A stretch of 64,000 nucleotides of DNA. It comes from Mycobacterium sp. E740. GTDB taxonomy: Bacteria > Actinomycetota > Actinomycetes > Mycobacteriales > Mycobacteriaceae. Made by a program: the position numbers and the translations under genes. Positions 57,250 through 64,000 of this stretch are shown one piece after another. The first letter of the stretch is position 1; every line of letters starts with the position of its first letter. The stretch spans positions 62,001-126,000 of the forward strand of contig NZ_LZKP01000172.1 in NCBI RefSeq assembly GCF_001672895.1, read 5' to 3'. The notes under the pieces are model-generated. The model worked only from the letters and a program-made list of their open reading frames with translations. It made no database searches and was not told the origin of the DNA.

Positions 57250-60200
57250 GCGGCCCGTGCTCTGGTCGAAGATGCCGAGCCGCCGCGCTTCTTGCGCAGC
57301 GCGTGCCACGGTGCGATGGGGTTGCCCTGCCACCGGGTCGAGGAAGGTACCTCGTCGCCGCGCATGACGAGCGAAGCGGGGCCGACCGTCGCCGCCGCGC
57401 CGATCCGTGCCGCCGGCAGGGCGACGCAATGCGTGCCGAGCGTCGAACCCCGTTCCAGCACAACGGTGTCCATCCGCATGATGCGGTCGTGGAACAGGTG
57501 GGTCTGCACCACACAGCCCCGGTTGACGGTGGCCCCTGTCTCAAGCGTGACCAGATCGGCCTCGGGCAGCCAGTACGTCTCGCACCAGACTCCCCGGCCG
57601 ATCCTGGCGCCCAGCGCACGCAGCCACAGGTTCATCACCGGCGTGCCGCTGGCGGCGCGCGCGAACCACGGTGCGGCGACCGTCTCGACAAAGGTGTCCG
57701 AAATCTCGTTGCGCCAGACGAACGGCGACCACAGCGGATGCTCCACCGCCTCGATCCGCCCCACCACAAGCCATTTCGCCAGCACAGCCGTTACTCCGGC
57801 CACTGCGCCCGCCCCCAGCAGCACCACGCCGCAGCCCAGTGTGGCCCATCTCCACCCGGCGGACACGGCCAGTGCTTGCAGAACAAGCAGCACTGCGACA
57901 CCAATCCCGAACGTTACGACCAGCGGGACGATCCGGCATATCTCGACTAGGCCGCGCAGCAGCTTCAGCCGCGGCGACGGCGCAAAGGTGCGCAGGGCGT
58001 CGGCCGCAGTCGGCTTGCGGCGCAACCTGACCGGCGGGCTGCCCAGCCAGGAGGAGCCGGCCTTGGCCTTACGCGGAGCAGCCGACAGCACCGCGACCAA
58101 TCCGTCATCGGGCACCTTGCGGCCCGGCTGGGTGATTCCCGAGTTACCGAGGAACGCGCGCTTGCCGATGGTGGCCTTCGCGACGTGAATCCAGCCCCCG
58201 CCCAATTCGTAGGACGCCACCATGGTGTCGTCGGCCAGGAACGCACCGTCCTGCACGACGGTGAACTTCGGCGTGAACAAGGCCGTCGAAATCTCGGTTC
58301 CGCGGCCGACTTTGGCGCCCAGAAGACGCAGCCACCACGGTGTGAGCAGGCTCGCGTAGAGCGGAAACAGGTAGTTCCGCGCCGCGTCCATCAGGCGCTC
58401 GGTGGCCCAGATCTGCCAGCCGACGCGGCTGCGGACCGGGTGGTAGCCCTCCCGCAGTCCGAGCGACAGCAGCCGCACCCCGACCACCGTCAGCAGCGCA
58501 TAGGCCACGACCGCCACCAGCGTCGCGACCGGGGTCCACGCTACGGCGGGTGCGATCGCGTCGGTCACCGAGTCGGTCCCGCGGACGCCGTAACCGATCA
58601 CGGCCAGCCCGGCCGCAATCGCGAACAGCGGCAGGCCGCCGAACAGGATCGAGGTGATGCCGTAGACCAGCACCCACAGCGGCGCGTGCGGCGGCCGGTG
58701 GTCCGGCCACGGGTGCCGCACCTTGCCGGACTTCACTGCGGGCGACCCCGCCCAGTATTGGCCGTTCTTCACCTTGCCGACGACACCCGAACCCGGTGCC
58801 ACATCGGCGTTCTTGCCGACCACGGCACCCGGCAGCAGCGTGGTGCGCGCACCGATCGTCGCGTCGTTTCCGATGGTGATCGGCCCGACGTGGAACCGGT
58901 CGCCGTCAATCCAGTGGCCGGACAGGTCGACCTCGGGTTCGACCGAACTGCGGTGCCCGAGCTTGAGCATGCCGGTCACCGGTGGCGTCGAATGCAGGTC
59001 CACGCCCTTACCGACCTTGTTGCCCAGCGCCCGCGCGTAGTACGCCAACCACGGTGCGCCGGCGAGGTTTTCGGCTCCGCTGGCTTCGGCGAGCCGCTCG
59101 GCCAACCACACTCGCAGATGGACCGCGCCGCCGCGCGGATAGGTGCCGGGCGCCAGGCCGCCGAGCAGTAGCCGCGCGCACAGCGCCGCGATACCCATCC
59201 TGCCCAGCGGAGTGACGAACAAGGCGAAGCCCGCACCGACCCACCACCAGTTCACCGGGGCGGTCCACCGCACGAAACCGGCCGACAGGTTGTTGATCAG
59301 CGCCAGCCACACCACCCACTGCAGTCCGGTCAGGGTCGCCAGCGGCAGCGACATCACGACTTGAACGGCCTGGGTCAGCCGCGACGTCGGCTTGACCTCG
59401 CGCGGACGCACCTGCGGCGGCGCAACCAGTTCGTCGAGGAAGCCCGCGAGCGATCCCAGCCGGGGATGGTCGTAGAGGTCGCCGACGGTCACCTGCGGGT
59501 GGCGCCCACGCAGGGCGGCGACGAGCTGCGCCGCCGACAGCGAACCGCCGCCCAACGCGAAGAAGTCGGCCTCCGGGCCGTCCACCGGGGCGGCGAGGAC
59601 GTCGCGCCACAGCCCGGCTAGCCAGCCCGCGGTCCCGGTCAGGCCGTCGTCTCGATCCTCGGTTTCGCCGACCGGCCAGGGCAGCGCGTCGCGATCGACC
59701 TTGCCCGATGTGCGTGTCGGCAATTTGTCGACGAGCACGAGCCGGGGCACCAGCGCCGCGGGCAACGTCTCGGCGAGCGCGGCCCGGGCCTTGGCCAGGT
59801 CGAACGACGGGTCGGTGCTCGCGACGTAGCCGACCAGCAGCGGCGTGCCACCCGTCGTGCGGCGCACCGCAACGGCCCCGCCGCTCACCCCCGGCAGGTT
59901 GACCAGCGCAGTGTCCACTTCGCCGAGCTCGATGCGCCGCCCGCCGACCTTGACCTGGTCGTCGGCACGGCCGACGAAGTAGAGGCCGTCGGGTTCCAGC
60001 CGCACCACGTCCCCGCTGCGGTAGGCGCGTGACCAGCCCAGCGCCGGCATCGGCGCATACATCTCGGCGTCCTTGCCGGTATCGAGATAGCGCGCCAGGC
60101 CGACACCGCCGATGACGAGTTCGCCGACCTCGCCGTAGGCGACCGGGTTTCCGGTTGCGTCCACGACCGCGAGATCCCAGCCGGCCAGCGGCAGCCCGAT

Positions 60201-61148
60201 GCTCACCGGGCCGCTCCCCGAGAGCCGGGCCGCGCACGCCACGACGGTGGCCTCGGTCGGTCCGTAGGTGTTCCACACCTCGCGGCCGTCGACCGCGAGT
60301 CGTTCGGCCAGTTCGGGCGGGCAGGCTTCGCCGCCGAAGATCAGCAGCCGCACCGCCTCGAGCGCCTCCGCGGGCCACAGCGCAGCCAGGGTGGGCACCG
60401 TGGAGACGACGGTGATGTCGCGCGCGACCAACCACGGTCCCAGGTCCATGCCGCTGCGCACCAGGGAGCGCGGCGCGGGCACCAGGCAGGCGCCGTGACG
60501 CCAGGCCAGCCACATCTCCTCACAGGACGCGTCGAACGCCACGGACAACCCGGCGAGCACGCGGTCTCCCGGTCCGATCGGATTGTCCTGCAGGAACATT
60601 CGAGCTTCGGCGTCGACGAATGCGGCGGCGCTGCGGTGCGTGACCGCGACACCTTTCGGGGTGCCGGTGGAACCCGAGGTGAAGATGATCCACGCGTCGT
60701 CGCGGCCGATCGGCGACGCCGCGCGCCATCCCCTCGAGGAACCGGGGCCTCGCGTGAGCCCCGCTTCGGTGATGATCGCGACCACGTTGGCCTCGGAGAA
60801 CACCAGGTCGGCCCGGTCCTGCGGATCGTCCGCGTCGACGGGCACGTACGCGGCGCCCGTGGCCAGGGTCGCCAGGATCGCGACGTACAGCGCGTAGCTG
60901 CCCGACGGCATCCGGATCCCGATCCGGTCACCGCGCCCGATGCCCCGCGCGGCCAGCCATCGCACGCTGTCGGAGATGTCGCTGACCAGTTCGGCGTAGG
61001 TGAGTTGAACCTCGCCGTCGTCGATCGCAGGTGCGTCGGGATAGCGGCCGGCGGTGTCGTAGAGGATGTCCACGAGTGTGCGCGGTTCCGGCGCGAACGC
61101 GGACAGCAGGTATCGAGACGGCACGTCCGGCCGCAACTGCCCAGTCAC
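57246..61148 (-). CDS. Pls/PosA-family NRPS-like membrane synthetase (poly-lysine type?)
   Basis: A 1300-residue synthetase. Residues of about 25-495 form an adenylation domain (A3 IIFTSGSTGTPKGVAVTH, A5 NTYGPTEATV, A7 YRSGDVVRLEPDGLYF, A10 RTSGKVDRDALP). Residues of about 505-575 form a carrier domain (FFALGGGSLSAAQL, Ser536). The rest has six transmembrane segments alternating with three soluble acetyltransferase/hexapeptide-like domains (ITIGNDATIGARTTLLPGAV; LRLLGAKVGRGTEISTALFT; RIGRGVWCETYWLPEADLVT), the layout of epsilon-poly-lysine synthetase Pls (about 1,319 residues). Pocket residues D206 A207 E210 S249 I270 G272 T294 V302 V303 K483 are close to a lysine code. It starts at GTG and is coupled to the M1 peptidase. 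Confidence 0.88.
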   Translation of the reverse strand: MTGQLRPDVPSRYLLSAFAPEPRTLVDILYDTAGRYPDAPAIDDGEVQLTYAELVSDISDSVRWLAARGIGRGDRIGIRMPSGSYALYVAILATLATGAAYVPVDADDPQDRADLVFSEANVVAIITEAGLTRGPGSSRGWRAASPIGRDDAWIIFTSGSTGTPKGVAVTHRSAAAFVDAEARMFLQDNPIGPGDRVLAGLSVAFDASCEEMWLAWRHGACLVPAPRSLVRSGMDLGPWLVARDITVVSTVPTLAALWPAEALEAVRLLIFGGEACPPELAERLAVDGREVWNTYGPTEATVVACAARLSGSGPVSIGLPLAGWDLAVVDATGNPVAYGEVGELVIGGVGLARYLDTGKDAEMYAPMPALGWSRAYRSGDVVRLEPDGLYFVGRADDQVKVGGRRIELGEVDTALVNLPGVSGGAVAVRRTTGGTPLLVGYVASTDPSFDLAKARAALAETLPAALVPRLVLVDKLPTRTSGKVDRDALPWPVGETEDRDDGLTGTAGWLAGLWRDVLAAPVDGPEADFFALGGGSLSAAQLVAALRGRHPQVTVGDLYDHPRLGSLAGFLDELVAPPQVRPREVKPTSRLTQAVQVVMSLPLATLTGLQWVVWLALINNLSAGFVRWTAPVNWWWVGAGFALFVTPLGRMGIAALCARLLLGGLAPGTYPRGGAVHLRVWLAERLAEASGAENLAGAPWLAYYARALGNKVGKGVDLHSTPPVTGMLKLGHRSSVEPEVDLSGHWIDGDRFHVGPITIGNDATIGARTTLLPGAVVGKNADVAPGSGVVGKVKNGQYWAGSPAVKSGKVRHPWPDHRPPHAPLWVLVYGITSILFGGLPLFAIAAGLAVIGYGVRGTDSVTDAIAPAVAWTPVATLVAVVAYALLTVVGVRLLSLGLREGYHPVRSRVGWQIWATERLMDAARNYLFPLYASLLTPWWLRLLGAKVGRGTEISTALFTPKFTVVQDGAFLADDTMVASYELGGGWIHVAKATIGKRAFLGNSGITQPGRKVPDDGLVAVLSAAPRKAKAGSSWLGSPPVRLRRKPTAADALRTFAPSPRLKLLRGLVEICRIVPLVVTFGIGVAVLLVLQALAVSAGWRWATLGCGVVLLGAGAVAGVTAVLAKWLVVGRIEAVEHPLWSPFVWRNEISDTFVETVAAPWFARAASGTPVMNLWLRALGARIGRGVWCETYWLPEADLVTLETGATVNRGCVVQTHLFHDRIMRMDTVVLERGSTLGTHCVALPAARIGAAATVGPASLVMRGDEVPSSTRWQGNPIAPWHALRKKRGGSASSTRARAA

Positions 61149-61254
61149 GGCTACAAAGCTACTCAGCGAAGCGCGCCCGCCGCGTGCGCCGCACGCGCGG
61201 CGACCACGTTTGATTCGCCCAGCTTCCGGTCATTCCCAGGTGCCTGGCAGAATC

Positions 61255-61367
61255 GTCTGCGGAGGGGAGTATTCCTTCGCCGCGGTGTCGTCATCACGTC
61301 GGCCGTCGTCGGACGACCGGTACTGCGGGCCGACGCGTTGCATCGTGGCGGTGGAAGAGACCTCCGG
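61255..61367 (+). ncRNA. yybP-ykoY-type Mn2+ riboswitch upstream of terC-family gene
   Basis: The leader contains GCGGAGGGGAGTA at about 61259-61271 and GGAAGAGACCTCCGG at 61353-61367, the paired conserved ends of the yybP-ykoY class, closed by P1 CGGAGG (61260-61265) with CCTCCG (61361-61366). Between them is a GC-rich arm (GCCGTCGTCGGACGACC region). The class binds Mn2+ and commonly controls TerC/MntP-type exporters, which fits the downstream gene. Recognition is by motif reading; a covariance-model search would settle it. Confidence 0.8.
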
Positions 61368-61385
61368 CGCTTTGACGACCGGAGG
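61361..61385 (+). promoter_or_regulatory. Ribosome-site sequestering hairpin of the riboswitch
   Basis: CCTCCGG (61361-61367), the 3' strand of riboswitch P1, is also perfectly complementary to CCGGAGG (61379-61385), which contains the ribosome site of the terC-family gene 5 bases before its ATG. P1 and this hairpin exclude each other. Mn2+ binding that stabilises P1 would free the ribosome site, giving a translational ON switch. Confidence 0.7.
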
Positions 61386-61389
61386 ATCA

Positions 61390-62397
61390 ATGAACGTTTC
61401 CCAACTCGAATGGATCATCACGCTGAGCGTGACGATCGCCATCCTGCTGTTCGATGTCGTGGTGATCGGCCGACGGCCACACGAACCGTCGAAACGGGAA
61501 ACCGGGATCGCGCTGGCGGTCTACATCAGCCTGGCGATCGCGTTCGGGTTGTGGACGTGGTTCTTCCACGGCGGGCAGTACGGGCTCGAGTTCTTCGCCG
61601 GCTGGCTCACCGAATACAGCCTGTCGGTGGACAACCTGTTCGTGTTCCTGATCATCATGGCCAGCTTCAACGTGCCCAGGAAATACCAGCAGCAGGCGCT
61701 TCTGGTGGGCATCATCCTGGCGTTGATCTTCCGCGGCATCTTCATCGCGCTGGGCGCCGTCGCGATCAACCAGTTCTCGTGGGTGTTCTACATCTTCGCC
61801 GCGTTCCTGGTCTACACCGCGATCAACCTCGCCCGCGACACCGACCACGAGGACGACGGCGACAACATCGTGGTGCGGTTCGCGCGCAACCACCTGAACC
61901 TGACCGACAAGTGGGACGGCCTCAAGCTGTGGATCAAGGAGAACGGCAAACGGCTGATGACGCCGATGTTCCTGGTCATCGTCGCCCTCGGAACCACGGA
62001 TCTGATCTTCGCGCTGGACTCCATCCCGGCCATCTACGGCCTGACCAGGGAGCCGTACCTGGTCTTCACGGCGAACGTCTTCGCGCTGATGGGCCTGCGT
62101 CAGCTGTACTTCCTGCTGGGTGATCTGCTCAAGCGGTTGGTGTATCTCTCCCAGGGCCTGGCGTTGATCCTCGGGTTCATCGGGGTGAAGCTGCTGCTGC
62201 ACGCGCTGCACGAGAACGAAGTGCCGTTCATCAACGGCGGCGAGCACGTCCCGGTGCCGGAGATACCGACGCTGCTTTCGCTGGGTGTGATCGTCGTGAC
62301 GTTGCTGGTCACCACCGCGGCGAGCCTCTACAAGACCCGGGTGCACGACGTCAAGAACGGCGAGAGCCAGACCACCAAGTCGTTGGACTCGCAATGA
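61390..62397 (+). CDS. TerC-family integral membrane protein (probable Mn2+ exporter)
   Basis: A 335-residue TerC protein with about nine transmembrane segments. The conserved acidic motifs are TEYSLSVDNLFVFLIIMASF and LGTTDLIFALDSIPAIYGLT, which hold the metal-binding Asp/Asn residues. TerC proteins in Bacillus and others export Mn2+ or load it into secreted enzymes. The yybP-ykoY-type leader directly upstream supports Mn2+ as substrate. GGAGG precedes the ATG at 61390. It is divergent from the Pls-like synthetase gene. Confidence 0.9.
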   Translation: MNVSQLEWIITLSVTIAILLFDVVVIGRRPHEPSKRETGIALAVYISLAIAFGLWTWFFHGGQYGLEFFAGWLTEYSLSVDNLFVFLIIMASFNVPRKYQQQALLVGIILALIFRGIFIALGAVAINQFSWVFYIFAAFLVYTAINLARDTDHEDDGDNIVVRFARNHLNLTDKWDGLKLWIKENGKRLMTPMFLVIVALGTTDLIFALDSIPAIYGLTREPYLVFTANVFALMGLRQLYFLLGDLLKRLVYLSQGLALILGFIGVKLLLHALHENEVPFINGGEHVPVPEIPTLLSLGVIVVTLLVTTAASLYKTRVHDVKNGESQTTKSLDSQ

Positions 62398-62442
62398 GTG
62401 CAACGCTCCGACGCGCCGGCAGGCTGTCCTAGCATTCGGCGA

Positions 62443-62838
62443 GTGCGACTGTTCGTGACCCCCGCGCCGCACGGCGGCTGGGAGGAGCTGACCGACGGCG
62501 GCCGGCGGCCCGTCCGCGTCGCCGCGACGGACCTCCAACATGCGCGACGAGTCCGTGCGCGCGTGCGCGCGGAAGCCGACGACGTGGCCGTGATCCTCGA
62601 CGTGACAGTCGCGGTCGCCGCCGACTTCCGGTCGGCGCGTGCCGATCTGCAATCGGCCGACGGCGTGCGATACGGAGGCACCGTCGACGGGCTCGCCGGC
62701 CTGCTCGCCGACATCGAACTGGCCGAGGTGGCCGACGGCGTCACGCTGGTGCCGGCGTCGCCGCGCGACGATGTTCACGCGCTGGGCCGCGCCGTGCTGC
62801 ACCGCTTGGCGTTGCGGGCGCAACAGGCAGCGTCCTGA
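62443..62838 (+). CDS. Hypothetical protein, 131 residues
   Basis: A small soluble alpha/beta protein: FVTPAPHGGWEELTDGGRRP is followed by a helix rich in Arg (LQHARRVRARVRAEADDVAV), strands VILDVTVAVAADF and VRYGGTVDGLAGLLADIELA, and a final Arg/Ala helix. It looks like a small nucleotide- or flavin-binding fold without known motifs. GTG 62443 is the likely start, 45 bases after the terC-family stop, so co-transcription with that gene is plausible. It converges with the serine hydrolase gene. Confidence 0.6.
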   Translation: MRLFVTPAPHGGWEELTDGGRRPVRVAATDLQHARRVRARVRAEADDVAVILDVTVAVAADFRSARADLQSADGVRYGGTVDGLAGLLADIELAEVADGVTLVPASPRDDVHALGRAVLHRLALRAQQAAS

Positions 62839-62843
62839 CGGCC

Positions 62844-63995
62844 TCAGCCCAAGGCCTCGTAGACCAGCCTGGCGTACCGGTTCGTCCGCTCCGTGCCGGT
62901 GGTGCCCGGGCCCATCCGATTCATCACGTACGCGATCGTCGCGCGCCGGTCCAGATCCATCGCGATCGCCGATCCGCCCCAGCCACCCCACCAGCAGATC
63001 CGGCCGTCGGGGATGGCGGGAACGCTTGCCGGACAGGGCAGTCCGAAGCCGATGCCGAAGCGCAACGGGATCATCAGCACCTGATCCGGTCCGTTGGACT
63101 GCTCTTCGAAGATCATGTCGATGGTTCGCTGGCTCAGGAGCTGCACACCGTTTGCCTTGCCGCCCAACGAGATCGGCGACAAGGCACGTGCGAGGCCGCG
63201 GGCGTTGCCGTGACCGTTGGCGGCGCCGATGTCAGCGCGCCGCCAATCGGTGGTCTCCGCGACGGCGGCGACATCCTGGTCTGGCCGGATCGCGCCGAAC
63301 GTCTTGAGCATCGGATGGTCTCCAGGAAGCAGCTCGAACGGCAGATCGAGCGGCGGCGGCCCGATCAGCTCGGCGATGCGGTCGTCGTCCTCGGGTGCGG
63401 CGCCGATCTGCACATCGGCGTTCAGCGGCCTGGCGATCTCGTCGCGGACGAACTCCTTGAGCGACTTGCCGGTTACTCGACGGATCACCTCGCCGATGAG
63501 GTGTCCGTAGTTGAGCGCGTGATAGCCCGACGCCGTCCCGGGAGGCCACCACGGGGACTGGCCCGCCAGGTGGCTGGTCGAGTTGTCCCAGTCGTACATG
63601 TCCTCGAGGCTGAACGGCGCCTCCCAGCCCGACACCCCCGAGGTGTGCGCGAGCAGATGCCGAACTTCGATGTCCCCCTTGCCGTTCGCCCCGAACTCGG
63701 GCCAGTAGTCGGCGACCGGGGAGTAGGGGTCGAGCTCGCCGCGGTCGACGACCATCAACGCCGCGAGCGCGGTGAGCGTCTTGGTGCACGACCAGAAGTT
63801 CACGATGGTGTCGCGGGTCCATGGTGCCGTTCTGGCGCGGTCGGCGTGGCCGCCCCAGATGTCGACCACGGATTCGCCGTCGACGTCGACGGCTATGGCC
63901 GCCCCGAGTTCCTCGCCTTTGGTGATCTCGTCGGCCAGCGCGTCGGCCACCTTGTCGAAGCGACTGTCCCATCGGCCGTCGATAACGTCGTGCAT
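62844..63995 (-). CDS. Serine hydrolase of the class C beta-lactamase/esterase family
   Basis: A 383-residue protein with the serine beta-lactamase-like fold. The nucleophile is in FWSCTKTLTALAAL (S-x-x-K), the second motif is SGYHALNYGHLIGE (Y-x-x-x-N form), and ICWWGGWGGSAIAMDLD occupies the KTG region. VRHLLAHTSGVSGW is a family hallmark. There is no signal peptide, so a cytoplasmic esterase or lipase (Lip-type in mycobacteria) is more likely than an antibiotic-hydrolysing enzyme. The gene is complete, starting 5 bases from the window edge. Confidence 0.88.
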   Translation of the reverse strand: MHDVIDGRWDSRFDKVADALADEITKGEELGAAIAVDVDGESVVDIWGGHADRARTAPWTRDTIVNFWSCTKTLTALAALMVVDRGELDPYSPVADYWPEFGANGKGDIEVRHLLAHTSGVSGWEAPFSLEDMYDWDNSTSHLAGQSPWWPPGTASGYHALNYGHLIGEVIRRVTGKSLKEFVRDEIARPLNADVQIGAAPEDDDRIAELIGPPPLDLPFELLPGDHPMLKTFGAIRPDQDVAAVAETTDWRRADIGAANGHGNARGLARALSPISLGGKANGVQLLSQRTIDMIFEEQSNGPDQVLMIPLRFGIGFGLPCPASVPAIPDGRICWWGGWGGSAIAMDLDRRATIAYVMNRMGPGTTGTERTNRYARLVYEALG

Positions 63996-64000
63996 CGGCT

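Noticed and set aside
61387..62991. 534-codon open frame antisense to the terC-family gene
   Set aside because: Composition is that of a shadow frame (Arg/Asp/Gln/Val) and it crosses two convincing genes.

Overview
The window is a GC-rich mycobacterial chromosome segment, most likely from a Mycobacterium/Mycolicibacterium species. From about 12.6 kb to 56 kb the gene order follows, in reversed numbering, the M. tuberculosis block Rv3684 to Rv3630: cds1, metallophosphoesterase, ponA2, whiB4, ArsA-like ATPase pair, RidA-like, MBL hydrolase, crp, nth, thioredoxin-like, Nudix, marP, ephE, secreted protease, acs, ssd/tad pilus cluster, helicase, cspA, topA, adenylate cyclase, holB, tRNA-Thr, galE. 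Assignments rest on reading translations, motifs and remembered gene order. No database search was possible.

1-12.7 kb is accessory DNA. A KstR-like TetR gene cut by the window edge is coupled to a thioesterase and faces a second TetR gene. Then come a DUF1508 protein, a TIGR02391/HEPN-like protein, a recombinase-HTH-recombinase module, several unrecognised genes, and an element core of D5-type helicase, AlpA/Xis-like protein and tyrosine integrase. The integrase frame runs into the tRNA-Pro(CGG) gene at 12.63-12.70 kb. This looks like a tRNA-Pro-integrated satellite- or ICE-like element whose left end was not found.

12.7-31.6 kb carries core genes for cell-wall synthesis, redox sensing, cAMP-responsive regulation, DNA repair, acid-resistance protease and acetate activation, many joined by 4-base ATGA/GTGA overlaps. 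Two gene-poor gaps match the positions and shapes of known mycobacterial small RNAs: an Ms1/MTS2823-like RNA (about 31.60-31.90 kb, minus) with a CRP-like site at its promoter, and a 6C/B11 RNA (about 33.01-33.11 kb, plus).

33.3-37.7 kb is a Flp/Tad-type pilus cluster: ParA-like Ssd, TadA, TadB, TadC, Flp-like pilin, TadE-like and TadG-like proteins. 37.7-48.6 kb holds a PAS-like protein, an SftH-type helicase, cspA, topA, a membrane adenylate cyclase, DNA polymerase III delta-prime and tRNA-Thr(CGT). 48.6-51.8 kb is an accessory pair: a large helical protein with a WXG-like N-terminus and a lipoprotein.

51.8-64 kb contains a membrane protein, galE and a three-gene operon whose first gene is a 1300-residue Pls/PosA-family NRPS-like enzyme (A-T plus membrane C-terminus). 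It is coupled by a 4-base overlap to an M1 metallopeptidase, and that in turn to a flippase-like membrane protein. The adenylation-pocket residues read as D-A-E-S-I-G-T-V-V-K, close to a lysine code, so this may be a poly-lysine-type synthetase/degradation system. Divergent from it is a TerC-family gene preceded by a yybP-ykoY-like Mn2+ riboswitch with a visible ribosome-site switching helix. The window closes with a short hypothetical gene and a serine hydrolase.
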